Positions 17,788 to 27,692 of a DNA stretch of 64,000 nt are shown one piece after another; positions within the stretch are counted from its first letter, which is position 1; every line of letters begins with the position of its first letter. The stretch covers positions 1-64,000 of the forward strand of contig PLYN01000024.1 of assembly GCA_003151815.1 (NCBI GenBank). The letters are read 5' to 3'. Under the pieces are notes generated by a model. It saw only the letters and a list, made by a program, of their open reading frames with translations, did no database searches and was not told where the DNA came from. The stretch comes from Bacteroidota bacterium (GTDB taxonomy: Bacteria; Bacteroidota; Bacteroidia; 2-12-FULL-35-15). The translations under genes were made by a program, and so were the position numbers.

Positions 17788-17850
17788 ATTTTAGCTCTTT
17801 TGGTTGCTGAGTGGTTGCCAGTGTGTAAGGGCAACCAAAAGAGCTAAAAT
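17788..17850. repeat. 20-bp perfect inverted repeat
   Basis: Arms 17788-17807 and 17831-17850 are perfectly complementary over 20 bp around a 23-nt loop. It sits between the end of the OmpA-like gene and the controller promoter. No T-run follows on either strand, so it is not a classical terminator, although it could still insulate the two units. Confidence 0.75.
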
Positions 17851-17910
17851 GTGCGGTGGCTTTTCTTTTATTTATTATAGATTTTGATGGTCGGTCTTTT
17901 TTTAACAATG

Positions 17911-17986
17911 ACCGCTAACATGTTTATTAACGCAATTACCTGCGCGTAATTTGGTATATTGGGATGTAAGGCGCAACTGGTTGCGC
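17911..17986. repeat. Boundary motif ACCGCTAACA and palindrome
   Basis: ACCGCTAACA (17911-17920) is the exact reverse complement of TGTTAGCGGT at 14830-14839. Downstream, GCGCAAC-TG-GTTGCGC (17971-17986) is a perfect palindrome. Together with the left-edge structure it brackets the R-M island. Confidence 0.5.
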
Positions 17987-18070
17987 TAAAATCCTAATTA
18001 GATGATAAGTTTCGCCTATTAACAAAAATAGCACAATAAACGGAACTGTTCCGTTTTAAATATAATCTTT

Positions 18071-20455
18071 TTATTCAATAATTAACATTTCCACACGTCT
18101 GTTTTTCTGACGTCCTTCTTCTGTTTTATTATCTGCGATAGGTTTTGTAGCGCCGAACCATTCTACTTTAAATCTATCAGGAGCTATTCCTTTATCTACC
18201 AAGTGTTTTTTAATTGCTTCGGCACGTTTTTCAGATAACTTCATATTGGTTACCGCATTACCTTGATTATCGGTATGTCCGGAAATTTTTAGGCGCCAGT
18301 TTGGTTTTTTTGTCATTAAAGTTGCCAATTCATCCAATGAAGGGAAGGACTCCTCTTTAATAATTCCTTTTGCCGATGCAAATTCAAGATTATTAAACGC
18401 TTTTTTAAGCACTTCAGCTTCTTGCGCATCTAATTTTACAGTAACCTCTTGCACTGGTTCCGGAGCTACGGCTTGTTTAGCGATAACAAAGTGGAAGTAT
18501 TTGCCGGTACTGTCTTTCACCGCTTTTTTAGTGATGCCGCCAATAATAACATTAACTTCATTGATGCTATCCGCTTTATCACTTTCCAGTTTAAATCTAA
18601 CTAAGTCATCGGAAGGCAAATTATCAAAAGTGAAACTGCCATCTTTTGCAGCCACTACTGTTTTTATGGTTGCGCCAAGCGTATCAATTACATTCAATTT
18701 ATTTTCCGGACAACCGTTATTACTTGCCGGTCCGGCTTTATCAGGACATAAGTCAATTTTGTCCATCACTCCGTCGCCATCTCTGTCAGGGCAACCTTTA
18801 AATTGCGGTAAACCGGCAACATCCGGACAGTCATCTAATTTATCTATAATTTTATCGCCGTCTTTATCCGGGCAACCATGGAACTCCGCCAAACCGGCAA
18901 TATCCGGACAAGAATCTGTTATGTCAATAATTTTGTCGCCATCGCGATCAGGACAACCTTTAAATTCAACCGATCCGGAATCGTTCGGACAAAGGTCATC
19001 TTTATCCGGAACATGATCTTTATCTTTATCCGGACAACCGTTGAACTCCAATATTCCGGGAACATCCGGACATTTATCTTTATTGTCGGCAATTCCATCT
19101 TTATCTTTATCCTTCTTAGCTCTACCAAATCTCAAATTAACACCGGCATGCAGATGTATGTTTTTGGTATTTTGCGGAAAAATAGCTCCTAATAAATTAT
19201 CACTTATCATATACCATTGAACGCTTCCTATGTTAAGCCCTAAACCTACGCCTATATTATTGTAGCTTCTATTATACATGGAATACGAAAGTGAATAGTT
19301 TAGCCATCTGCCAACTATTTGATTATAGGACAATGCCAATGCAGGATGAATTTGTTTATCGTAAATCTGACCGTAAAATAATACGCCTGTTTTTATTTTA
19401 TCTGTTAAATTATAATTGGCTCCAAGATAAATTTTGGAAGATAAATGAGTAGTATATGATTTGTGAATGGTATCGATTTTCATCATTTTGTTGAGGGAAT
19501 CAGTAACAATCTTTGTCGGATTTTTAGATGAATCTGCATTGATTAACTGATTCATATCTAAACCTTGAAATACAAATTTAGAATTCGGATTAGCGCTTTG
19601 GTAGGTAGTTACGTCCTGATTCCATTTAATGAATCCCAGGTCAATCAAACTACCGGAAAATGAAAATTTATCGTTTAATTTATATTCAGCTCCCAAGTCA
19701 ATGCCCATCCCATTATTTTTCTTTTTAAAAAGGTATTGACTTGCATTAAAATTACCGGTATTTATGGAACTGTTAATTTTTACATTTGCCTGCGCGGTAA
19801 TTGCGAAATTGGTAGGGTCAGTATTAACAGAGATATCAGATGTTTCTGTCTGGACATTTTCCATCCCATAAAGATATTTTACTTTACCTCCAACGGTAAG
19901 CTTATCATTTACTTTCCTTGAATAACCAAGCCCATATTCGCGATAATGTGTAAAATCTATTCCAAAATTAAAATTTACATCTTGTCCCAAAAGTCCACCA
20001 TTTCCTTGTCCGATAAATTGCATAAAACCTTTTGGGTAGCGAAAGCTAAAATTTGCTTTTTCGGTAATATTAAAACTGAAGTAATTTTTTTTAACAGCAA
20101 AACCAAATGAAAGTATGTCGATTTGTAAAGCTGTTGTTAGGTAATTATTGGCTTTTAACTTGCTAAGCATATTGTTATAATCAACATATAAAGAATCTTT
20201 ATACCGAGGATCATTATTATAATGCTTCACAAGATCGGAATATTTGAAGCCGCTGTTACTTAGATTAAAATAGGTTGAAGAAATAACAGGTAATCCAATG
20301 TTTACCTTGCTGTAGGCAGGAAAAAATGCCGGATTGACTGACAATCGTTGGGGATTCATTTCCATATTGTATAAGGTAAGGTCTTGTTGTGCGGACAAGG
20401 TATAGCTCCATATAAAGCCAATTGAAAGGAGGAGATAATGAGTAATTTTTTTCAT
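18071..20455 (-). CDS. Outer-membrane protein: DUF5723-like barrel, TSP3 repeats and OmpA domain
   Basis: A 794-residue outer-membrane protein with a signal peptide ending near TLSAQQ. Residues about 22-450 form a beta-barrel-like region resembling the DUF5723/PorP group. Residues about 452-582 carry five to six thrombospondin type-3-like calcium-binding repeats of the type DKDGDKIIDKLDDCPD. The C-terminal part (about 672-794) is an OmpA peptidoglycan-binding domain (ISGHTDNQGN, LSEKRAEAIKKHL, NRRVEMLI). It likely anchors the outer membrane to the cell wall and may serve gliding or T9SS-related functions. A 43-bp gap separates it from the upstream lipoprotein gene, so the two may be cotranscribed. 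Confidence 0.88.
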   Translation of the reverse strand: MKKITHYLLLSIGFIWSYTLSAQQDLTLYNMEMNPQRLSVNPAFFPAYSKVNIGLPVISSTYFNLSNSGFKYSDLVKHYNNDPRYKDSLYVDYNNMLSKLKANNYLTTALQIDILSFGFAVKKNYFSFNITEKANFSFRYPKGFMQFIGQGNGGLLGQDVNFNFGIDFTHYREYGLGYSRKVNDKLTVGGKVKYLYGMENVQTETSDISVNTDPTNFAITAQANVKINSSINTGNFNASQYLFKKKNNGMGIDLGAEYKLNDKFSFSGSLIDLGFIKWNQDVTTYQSANPNSKFVFQGLDMNQLINADSSKNPTKIVTDSLNKMMKIDTIHKSYTTHLSSKIYLGANYNLTDKIKTGVLFYGQIYDKQIHPALALSYNQIVGRWLNYSLSYSMYNRSYNNIGVGLGLNIGSVQWYMISDNLLGAIFPQNTKNIHLHAGVNLRFGRAKKDKDKDGIADNKDKCPDVPGILEFNGCPDKDKDHVPDKDDLCPNDSGSVEFKGCPDRDGDKIIDITDSCPDIAGLAEFHGCPDKDGDKIIDKLDDCPDVAGLPQFKGCPDRDGDGVMDKIDLCPDKAGPASNNGCPENKLNVIDTLGATIKTVVAAKDGSFTFDNLPSDDLVRFKLESDKADSINEVNVIIGGITKKAVKDSTGKYFHFVIAKQAVAPEPVQEVTVKLDAQEAEVLKKAFNNLEFASAKGIIKEESFPSLDELATLMTKKPNWRLKISGHTDNQGNAVTNMKLSEKRAEAIKKHLVDKGIAPDRFKVEWFGATKPIADNKTEEGRQKNRRVEMLIIE

Positions 20456-20498
20456 AAAAACGTTTAAGAATTAATTTTTGATTAAATTAAATAGAAGA

Positions 20499-22163
20499 TT
20501 ATCGTTTAATTTGAACATGCATTTGTACTTGTACACCAAGTTTAAAATCCAGTTTATAATCCGAATAAATTTTCACATCCGTTGCGCCCGAATTGGTGGT
20601 ATTAGCAATTGCTTTTATAACAAGATTTTTTGCGTTTTTTAATTTTAATAACCTCGCTTTGTCAACTGTAGCATCAAATATTGTTGATGTAGGTGAAGTT
20701 ACAAGTCCTGTGGTAGCGTTAACAACACCTGATTTTAATAATATCTGGTTGGGAGATACCAAGGAGTCGAGCACATTATAAAGACTATCTACAAAGTAAA
20801 CTTGTAAGTCGATATCCATCGGAAATCCATTAGAATTGTAGGTTCTGATTAAACCGGATTGAACCTGATCGGGAATACTCTGGCTAAATGTAAAAGGGAT
20901 AGAATCAACTAACAAAAAGTTTTTGGCGGTGCCATATAAAGGGAGATCAAATTCAACATCCATTTTAAACTGACTTGAGTCAATAATAAAATTGTGTTGC
21001 GTAGCACCTGCAGGGTTCGTATGCGCATCCACTTTATAAACTATTTTTTTCGGTGTGTTGTTTATAATTGTTGCAATGTTACTGCCATTGGCGGTATTCA
21101 ATGAAAAAGAGTCAACCAGTATTTGACCCACCTGATTTATATTAGGACTGTGAATTGGAATCGGGCTAGGTAACCCGGTAATGGGATAAAAATTTACGCC
21201 GGGGTTATATCCTTCAAATACGGGAATTCTAAAATCAATAGGCATCCCATAAGAATTGGAGATAGTTACTTTTACAGTAGGATCTTTTAAAGTAAAAGAT
21301 GCTGCACCCGCTGCATTTGTAAAAACACTAAGATCAATGGTGTCGGAAGGTATTGATAAATCCTGCTGACCAATATATCCAAATAATTTTGAAAATTGCA
21401 TGTTGACCATGGATAAGGAAACAGCAATCTGATCGGAGTTCGAAGCAGCAGTGGTTGAACCGTTAAAAGTTACAGCATAATTGATAACAAATTGGTTATA
21501 AGGGGCTCCACCTTGAGTTAAATCCAGGTCATAGCCGGTTAAGTCATAATTTGAATCCGCCAGAACAGGAACAGTGTTGGTATAGTTTAAAGGAAGTATC
21601 TTTGAAAAAGCGATGCCTTTCTTTTTTAATTTTGGAATTGTTATCAATATGGATCCGCTGTTATGAAGGTCGGAAGCAAATGAGAAAACAAAAATTCCTG
21701 CTTTATATGTTATTGAATCAATTAAAGGACCGGCAACACCCGAACCAAATGGAACAGTTTGGCTATTATTAACTGTAAAAACACTGCCTACATTGAAAGG
21801 AACCGGCAAGGCAGCACCAATGGGCGCAGAAAATGGTAAGGTTTGGTCGGGAAGATTTACCAAATCGGATGCATTCATGGAGAACAAGCTGCTTTTGTAA
21901 ACAAGGGTCAATGACTTATCGGCGGCTTCAACTACCAAAGCCTGACCTCCGGTGTTATTAAGCATATCTTTAATACTTAACGAAGAATATACTAATGGTG
22001 CAGCAACATTAGGATCCCATTGCACAGTAGCAATTTTGTTAATTTGGAAGTTGTCTTTCACGCAGGATTGCAATGTAGAAATTAGTATTGCAACAATAAG
22101 CAATGATGAAGAAGTCCCGTGTTTTAATTTATTTTTGATAATTTTTTTCATGGTTTTTAACAT
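20499..22163 (-). CDS. Large lipoprotein of unknown function
   Basis: A 554-residue protein with a lipoprotein signal: a hydrophobic segment ILISTLQSC at about residues 26-34, Cys34 being the lipidation site. MLKT (22163) and MKKI (22151) are both possible starts. The mature part is beta-rich with repeated Ser/Asp/Asn stretches and ends in LGVQVQMHVQIKR. I recognise no catalytic motif. Located directly upstream of the OmpA-like gene and downstream of the DUF3352/propeller-like gene, all on the minus strand, it probably works at the outer membrane with them. Confidence 0.7.
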   Translation of the reverse strand: MLKTMKKIIKNKLKHGTSSSLLIVAILISTLQSCVKDNFQINKIATVQWDPNVAAPLVYSSLSIKDMLNNTGGQALVVEAADKSLTLVYKSSLFSMNASDLVNLPDQTLPFSAPIGAALPVPFNVGSVFTVNNSQTVPFGSGVAGPLIDSITYKAGIFVFSFASDLHNSGSILITIPKLKKKGIAFSKILPLNYTNTVPVLADSNYDLTGYDLDLTQGGAPYNQFVINYAVTFNGSTTAASNSDQIAVSLSMVNMQFSKLFGYIGQQDLSIPSDTIDLSVFTNAAGAASFTLKDPTVKVTISNSYGMPIDFRIPVFEGYNPGVNFYPITGLPSPIPIHSPNINQVGQILVDSFSLNTANGSNIATIINNTPKKIVYKVDAHTNPAGATQHNFIIDSSQFKMDVEFDLPLYGTAKNFLLVDSIPFTFSQSIPDQVQSGLIRTYNSNGFPMDIDLQVYFVDSLYNVLDSLVSPNQILLKSGVVNATTGLVTSPTSTIFDATVDKARLLKLKNAKNLVIKAIANTTNSGATDVKIYSDYKLDFKLGVQVQMHVQIKR

Positions 22164-22221
22164 TTTTTGGGAATGCTAAAATATGAATTTTATCAATTAG
22201 TTGCACTTTTTCTTTATAAGA

Positions 22222-24957
22222 TTATTCCAGTTGGTAAACATAAATGCTATTGTCTGAACTGCCTGTAATGAGGTTGAATAAGCCTTCATTGTTGAGGTCG
22301 CCAATGCTAAAAGCTGTTTTTCCTGTAATGGGGAAACCTTTGTATAAGGAACCGTTATCGTTAAATAAATAGATCTCGTTTTTTGTTTTTGAAACTACTC
22401 CTATCTTTCCTTTTCCATCAGGAAAAATGAAAAATAAAATGTTTGGACTTACACTTTCTTTGAATTCGTATTTAAAGAGCAGGGATTTATCCTTCGAAAA
22501 TACTTTTAATACATTATTGGTAAGAAAAATGTATTCTTTCGTTTTATCGTTATTGATGTCTTTATAATCAAAGACTGGAGATGAATCAAAATTTTGTATT
22601 TTAATTCGTTCCTTGTCGCCCGATAAATTTACTTTAATCACATTTCCTAATGTATCTGCAGCAACAATATATGTATTGCTTTCATTTTTTCCTGTTTCAA
22701 TATAAAAATTACGGATGCCATGCGCCAAACCTTCTTTCATTTTAATTTGCGTTTTCCCGCGTCGGTCGAATAGATATATTTTTCCTTTTTCATCAATAGC
22801 ACATAAATAATCTTTGTTGTTAATATTAAAATATTGAAGTGGCAAATGCACATTGTTATTTGTTTTATCGAACTTGAAGGTTGTAACTTCTTCTCCATTT
22901 GTTTTATAGCAGAGGATTTTATCAGATGAGCATGCAACAAAAATACGATAATCGCGATTTTTTTCATAATCAAACAGAGCAATAGGATTAGTTGCAGGTG
23001 ATTTTAATTTGATTGGAAAACCTCTCGTATCTTTTCCATTTCTATCGAAAAGGTATATCGCATTTTTTGTGTTAAACAACATTTGTAATTTGTTATTTTT
23101 AAAAGCATCTATTTGAATAATATCGCTCACTATTTTTTCATGCAGTTGTTTTGTCCAGATAATTTTTCCTGTATTGCTGATAAGATAAATTTTATTGGCA
23201 TCGTCCTGCACCAATATTTCTTTGGCTTTTGTTATGTGATTTGTAACAAGATACGGCTTGGAACTTACAGTGGTATCTAATTTCGATTCCCAGATGGTGC
23301 CGCTCTCTTGTTTATAAAGAGGATTGTATTTTAAATAAATATTGCTGTAAAATAATTTATTACTGGCAGTAAATTGTAGTCCGACAGCTTCAAATTTGTT
23401 AAACACTTCCAATTTATTTTCAATGTCTTTTGCTAACTCTTCAGTAACATATGCACTGTATATATTGGTAGAACGGGCTATTGAAGAATATACATATATG
23501 TTTGCTTCATTTGAAATGTTTTCTGAAAAAGCCTGGTAGTTTTTGTCGTTGCCCAATGTTTTATTCTTTTCAAAGCTATTGATAAAATAGCGCAATGCCT
23601 CATCGCTATTAGCAAATACAATGTAATCATCAATAGTTGTATAATAGTTATTGGTTATTTTATCGAAAGTCCAACCAAACAATTGAGGTAGAATGTTAGG
23701 TAAATTTAAGTGTGTGATGAGGTGATTTCGATAGCTTGTCGTATCTAATTTTACATGATCTGTTTTACTAATGGAATCAGCCAAGCCATTTAATGTATTA
23801 CTGGCATCATCAATGTTATTGCTATGTATGACAGCATACGAATTCTTTGTATAATTTATGGAAGAAGGTTCGGTAATTACCAATGCCATTTCATTATCAA
23901 TCCACTCAAGCATGGAGCGTTCAATATTGATGTGATACTTTTTGTTTAGATCGTCAATGTGTTGTTTATAGCTGGATGAATATTTTTTTGTACTTAAATA
24001 TTTATGATAATCATGTTGAAAAGTCTTCGCATTGCTAAGTCCGAAAAATAACAATAACGCGGTTTTCGATGGAATAACTTTTGTTAATTCAATTTGCTGT
24101 GGTTTTTGTTTGAGGAATAAATTTAAAAAATTGGTAGATGAATCGTTAGCCTGAGTAAATCCGCTTAACATGATTGCATTTGGTTTAATAGTCACATCCC
24201 AGCCCGAACAGTCGGCAAAATCGGTAAGTGTATTGATCTCTTTTTTAACGATTGGAGAAATGAAATTAGTTAGAATGCCAGGAAAATTTTTATAATTGAT
24301 ATATACATTGGCATCTACATTTTTTCCTGCCGTGTTTATTACTTTGCTGAAATTTTTGTCGTTTACTATTGAAAGCCCCGATTTTAACTGACGAATACCG
24401 GCTTCCACTAAGTTTTGCTTTGTGCTGATCAGCAAAATTCCTTTTAAAATAACATAACTCAATGAATCTTTTGCGGGATAAATGGTGCCAATATTAACTC
24501 CGTCATAATCCCTGTAAGTTGGTTCTGCGGCATTGTTAACAGCTTTTATAAATTCCTCAAGAGTAGATTTATTGCTGAGATTTGGCAAACTATACACATA
24601 TAAAAAATCAAATGTATTGGCGCCTGAAATGTGCGCTGAAATAAATACCGATCCACTATTTAATAACTTAACAACTGATTTATTCGTGTTAATTAATGAA
24701 TCTATATAATGCGCTTGATTATTGAGCTTTGAGAAGGTTTGTGTGTTAAGCAATTCTTCCCAGATAATATTTGTCTGAGATAATTTTTCCCATGTTTTTT
24801 TGGACTGCGTGCTTTCCAAAATAATTGCCGCATTGCTGGGTATGGCATTAATGCCCTCACTTATGGGTGTGTGTATCTCTTTGGTATATGTGAACCAATA
24901 GATACCACAAGCAATCCCGGCTGTTATTAGTATTCCCAAAAATATTTTTTTCCACAT
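22222..24957 (-). CDS. Membrane-anchored protein with DUF3352-like and beta-propeller-like halves
   Basis: A 911-residue protein with one N-terminal membrane anchor (about 4-23) and the rest outside the cytoplasm. Residues about 30-540 resemble DUF3352-type proteins (IPSNAAIILES, followed by alternating helices and strands). Residues about 560-911 are WD40/PQQ-like blades with recurrent IYLFDRNGK, KIYLISNTGKIIW and FSIGDLNNEG units. No enzyme motif is seen. A -7-like TAAATTTG (25007-25000) precedes it by 42 nt, in the short gap after the RNase HII gene, so it may have its own promoter. Confidence 0.7.
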   Translation of the reverse strand: MWKKIFLGILITAGIACGIYWFTYTKEIHTPISEGINAIPSNAAIILESTQSKKTWEKLSQTNIIWEELLNTQTFSKLNNQAHYIDSLINTNKSVVKLLNSGSVFISAHISGANTFDFLYVYSLPNLSNKSTLEEFIKAVNNAAEPTYRDYDGVNIGTIYPAKDSLSYVILKGILLISTKQNLVEAGIRQLKSGLSIVNDKNFSKVINTAGKNVDANVYINYKNFPGILTNFISPIVKKEINTLTDFADCSGWDVTIKPNAIMLSGFTQANDSSTNFLNLFLKQKPQQIELTKVIPSKTALLLFFGLSNAKTFQHDYHKYLSTKKYSSSYKQHIDDLNKKYHINIERSMLEWIDNEMALVITEPSSINYTKNSYAVIHSNNIDDASNTLNGLADSISKTDHVKLDTTSYRNHLITHLNLPNILPQLFGWTFDKITNNYYTTIDDYIVFANSDEALRYFINSFEKNKTLGNDKNYQAFSENISNEANIYVYSSIARSTNIYSAYVTEELAKDIENKLEVFNKFEAVGLQFTASNKLFYSNIYLKYNPLYKQESGTIWESKLDTTVSSKPYLVTNHITKAKEILVQDDANKIYLISNTGKIIWTKQLHEKIVSDIIQIDAFKNNKLQMLFNTKNAIYLFDRNGKDTRGFPIKLKSPATNPIALFDYEKNRDYRIFVACSSDKILCYKTNGEEVTTFKFDKTNNNVHLPLQYFNINNKDYLCAIDEKGKIYLFDRRGKTQIKMKEGLAHGIRNFYIETGKNESNTYIVAADTLGNVIKVNLSGDKERIKIQNFDSSPVFDYKDINNDKTKEYIFLTNNVLKVFSKDKSLLFKYEFKESVSPNILFFIFPDGKGKIGVVSKTKNEIYLFNDNGSLYKGFPITGKTAFSIGDLNNEGLFNLITGSSDNSIYVYQLE

Positions 24958-25012
24958 ATTCTATTAAAATAAACTCTAAATTTTAAATTCTAAACTTTCC
25001 AAATTTAACTTC

Positions 25013-25606
25013 TTATTCGTCATAAACTAAACGAAAACTTTTTCGATGATGTTCGCAAGTTCCATGCTGCATGAGAGCTTCTCTATGCTTTAGAGTAGCA
25101 TATGCTTTATTGTCTATCCAATTATACATTGGGAATTTTATATGTAAGTCATCCATATGGTCATCACGATAGGTTTTTGCTAAAATAGATGCAGCAGCTA
25201 TACTCAAATACTTTCCATCTCCTTCAATGATACAGGTATGAGGAATAGTTTTGTATTTTTTAAAACGATTGCCGTCTATTAATAAACTTTCCGGGATGTG
25301 CTTCAATTGCTTAATAGCCCTATGCATTGCCAGAAAGGAGGCATTCAGAATATTTATTTTATCAATTTCCTTTGCACTTGCTTGTCCAACTGCCCAAGCA
25401 ATTGCTTCTGCTTCAATGATGGGGCGAAGGTGTTTACGTTGTTTATCGCTTAATTTTTTGGAATCATTTAATAGTGAGTTCTTAAAGTTTTTTGGAAGTA
25501 TCACTGCGGCAGCAAATACCGGTCCGGCAAGGCATCCGCGACCGGCTTCATCACAGCCTGCTTCCATTATTTTTTTATCGAAATATTGTTTTAGCATAAA
25601 GTTCAT
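25013..25606 (-). CDS. rnhB: Ribonuclease HII
   Basis: Removes ribonucleotides misincorporated in DNA and RNA of RNA-DNA hybrids. Diagnostic features: [15 protein letters not shown] at the N-terminus with the catalytic Asp-Glu pair, [11 protein letters not shown], an Asp in LIDGNRFKK, and [13 protein letters not shown] with the last catalytic Asp. The track start (25639) overlaps the upstream glycosyltransferase by 37 nt. ATG 25606 (MNFMLKQYF) overlaps its stop as ATGA, a typical coupled start, so I use that one (197 residues, normal for the family). Confidence 0.93.
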   Translation of the reverse strand: MNFMLKQYFDKKIMEAGCDEAGRGCLAGPVFAAAVILPKNFKNSLLNDSKKLSDKQRKHLRPIIEAEAIAWAVGQASAKEIDKINILNASFLAMHRAIKQLKHIPESLLIDGNRFKKYKTIPHTCIIEGDGKYLSIAAASILAKTYRDDHMDDLHIKFPMYNWIDNKAYATLKHREALMQHGTCEHHRKSFRLVYDE

Positions 25607-26733
25607 CTCATAATTACTGCTTTCTCGATACTTTTCCAAAGTGAATCAGCGGTTTTATCCCAACTAAAATCAAGCTTTCTTTTTCTTCCTTTATCGATCA
25701 ATATTTTACGCATATCGTCATCCTTATAAATATATAACATCGCGTTGGCCATAGACTCCGTTGAAAATGGATCAACCAGCAGTGCGGCATCTTTTGCTAT
25801 TTCGGGCATGGATGTTACATTGCTTGTAATCACCGGGACATCACAATTCATAGCTTCCAATATCGGTATCCCGAAACCTTCAAAATAGGGTAGGTAGGTC
25901 ATTGCCAATGCAGAACCGATCACATTTTTTAAGTCTTCTGTTGAGAGGCGACCGGTAAAAATTACATCGTCCTTAAATTTCATATTAATGAACGTTCTTT
26001 TGATATCACTTGTCCAGTAATATTTTTCGCCAACGATCACCAGCTTTATAGTACTTGGCAGAGTGCTTTTAAATTTGTCGAATGCTTCAAATAAACGGGA
26101 AATATTTTTTCGTGGTTGTAAAGCGCCAACAAATACAAAGTAATCGCAATTTTGAGAGTATTTTTGTTTGGTTAGTTGTTGCGTTGTTTCGTTGATCGGA
26201 TGGTATTGATCATTACAACCATTATATACTATATCAATTTTTGAAGGATCAATTTGATATTGTTTTATGATATCGTTTTTTGAAAATTCTGAAACAGTTG
26301 CGATCCTGCTTGCTTTCCTCGCAAACTTTGGAAAAAAATGTTTGTAATATTTTCGAACTAAAAAAGGGACATCCTTCGGATAATGTTCGAAATTGAGATC
26401 ATGGATCACTGCTAATTGCTTGACTTTTGCCTTGATTGACATATAACCATCTGGTGAAATAAAAAGGTCGGGACGGTATTGATTTAAAAAATCAGCGACG
26501 GAAAATTCGAACCACCAGTAAAATAAAAAGGGATGGCGTGCCTGTGGTGAAAGGATGATAGGAGTAATGTTGTCGGAAAAAATAAATTCCTGATCAAAAT
26601 CGCGATCAAATAAAAATATAAAATGGACCTCAGGATGATTGGTAGTGATACGTTTGAGTGTTTCATAAGTAAACCAACCAATGCCTTCCAGTTTATTTTT
26701 TATTAATAAACGTGTGTTTACAACTATTTCCAA
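25603..26733 (-). CDS. Glycosyltransferase family 4 protein
   Basis: A 376-residue GT-B fold enzyme. The N-terminal acceptor half starts [20 protein letters not shown]. The C-terminal donor half shows [18 protein letters not shown] and the nucleotide-sugar motif [21 protein letters not shown] with the EX7E-type acidic pair of GT4, then [14 protein letters not shown]. It transfers a sugar from a nucleotide donor to an unknown acceptor, probably in surface-polysaccharide assembly given the flippase/ligase cluster just across the divergent 203-bp gap. It is translationally coupled to rnhB downstream. Confidence 0.88.
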   Translation of the reverse strand: MEIVVNTRLLIKNKLEGIGWFTYETLKRITTNHPEVHFIFLFDRDFDQEFIFSDNITPIILSPQARHPFLFYWWFEFSVADFLNQYRPDLFISPDGYMSIKAKVKQLAVIHDLNFEHYPKDVPFLVRKYYKHFFPKFARKASRIATVSEFSKNDIIKQYQIDPSKIDIVYNGCNDQYHPINETTQQLTKQKYSQNCDYFVFVGALQPRKNISRLFEAFDKFKSTLPSTIKLVIVGEKYYWTSDIKRTFINMKFKDDVIFTGRLSTEDLKNVIGSALAMTYLPYFEGFGIPILEAMNCDVPVITSNVTSMPEIAKDAALLVDPFSTESMANAMLYIYKDDDMRKILIDKGRKRKLDFSWDKTADSLWKSIEKAVIMR

Positions 26734-26936
26734 GGTTTTACTTTTTTTTAATGGAAACGAAATTAAGGATTAAAATGGAGAAGTTAATAAAAAGTTAACA
26801 ACAGAGAGACCGAGTTCACAGAGTTTCATAAAGTACTTTTTAGCTATATTCCTTTGTGTTGTCCTTATCTCGATGGTTATTTTATATTCCGGTTTTTAGA
26901 TAAAATTCTGATAAAAAATAATACTTTTACCATCTG

Positions 26937-27674
26937 ATGAAAAGCGCAACTAAATATATACTTCATCGGTTATTAGGTTTTAAAAATTACCTTTTTGTTT
27001 TTTCTTTGTTTAAAATTTACACTTTAAAACAAGATAAAAAAGAAAAAGATTTTTTTCATTTTTTGAGCTTAATACCCGATAACACCGCGGTGCTTGATAT
27101 AGGTGCTAATATTGGTATCATGACCGTTCATCTGGCTCGCTCCTTGGAAAATGTAAAGGTTTATTGTTTTGAACCCATGCCTAACAATATTGCTGCATTT
27201 AAGCGCATTGTAAATTATTTTAAATTAATTAACATTCAACTTTTTGAATGTGCATTGGGAAACACCGAAGGTGAGGTTGAAATGGTGATGCCGATTATTG
27301 ATTCCGTGAGGATGCAAGGATTGAGTCACGTAGTTCATAAAAGCATTTCAGTAAATAATGAAGGCGAACGATTTATTGTTCCTTTGAAAATGTTGGATAA
27401 TATTGACACTTTGAAGGATACTTCTCAACGAATAAGTGCCATTAAAATTGATGTAGAAAATTTCGAATATTTTGTTTTGGATGGTGCCAAAAAACTGATA
27501 GAAAAAAATAAACCCATTGTGTATGCGGAACTGTGGGAAAATGAAAACCGTGAAAAATGTTTTGGTTTATTCCGTAATTTGAATTATAAAGCATTTGTAG
27601 TATTCGAAAACAAAATGGTTCAATTTGACCATACAAGCCACAAAACTCAAAATTTCATCTTTCTCCCTGCTTAA
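26937..27674 (+). CDS. FkbM-family SAM-dependent methyltransferase
   Basis: A 245-residue cytoplasmic protein. The SAM-binding motif I is AVLDIGANIGIMTVHLA (about 50-66). YCFEPMPNNIAAF (about 75-87) carries the acidic ribose ligand, and AIKIDVENFEYFVLDGA (about 165-181) is the FkbM hallmark. Family members O-methylate sugars or other small hydroxyl groups; here probably a modification of the polysaccharide made by the following genes. First gene of the cluster 26937-31759; the flippase starts 18 bp after its stop. Confidence 0.87.
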   Translation: MKSATKYILHRLLGFKNYLFVFSLFKIYTLKQDKKEKDFFHFLSLIPDNTAVLDIGANIGIMTVHLARSLENVKVYCFEPMPNNIAAFKRIVNYFKLINIQLFECALGNTEGEVEMVMPIIDSVRMQGLSHVVHKSISVNNEGERFIVPLKMLDNIDTLKDTSQRISAIKIDVENFEYFVLDGAKKLIEKNKPIVYAELWENENREKCFGLFRNLNYKAFVVFENKMVQFDHTSHKTQNFIFLPA

Positions 27675-27680
27675 AATTCT

Positions 27681-27688
27681 TATTTTTG
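27681..27688 (+). promoter_or_regulatory. -7 element TATTTTTG immediately before the flippase start
   Basis: TATTTTTG matches TAnnTTTG and ends only 4 nt before ATG 27693. If used, the transcript would be leaderless or nearly so. No TTTG is obvious at -33, so it could also be a chance match. Confidence 0.4.
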
Positions 27689-27692
27689 CCCG

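Larger units (their letters stand above)
17759..18070. other. Structured intergenic region at the right edge of the R-M island
   Basis: No gene is supported. It holds a 20-bp perfect inverted repeat (17788-17850), the ACCGCTAACA motif (17911-17920) and a 7-bp palindrome (17971-17986). Confidence 0.5.

Noticed and set aside
18501-19016. 171-aa plus-strand ORF over the TSP3 repeats
   Set aside because: It is the antisense of the Asp-rich calcium-binding repeats; repetitive GQP units reflect that.
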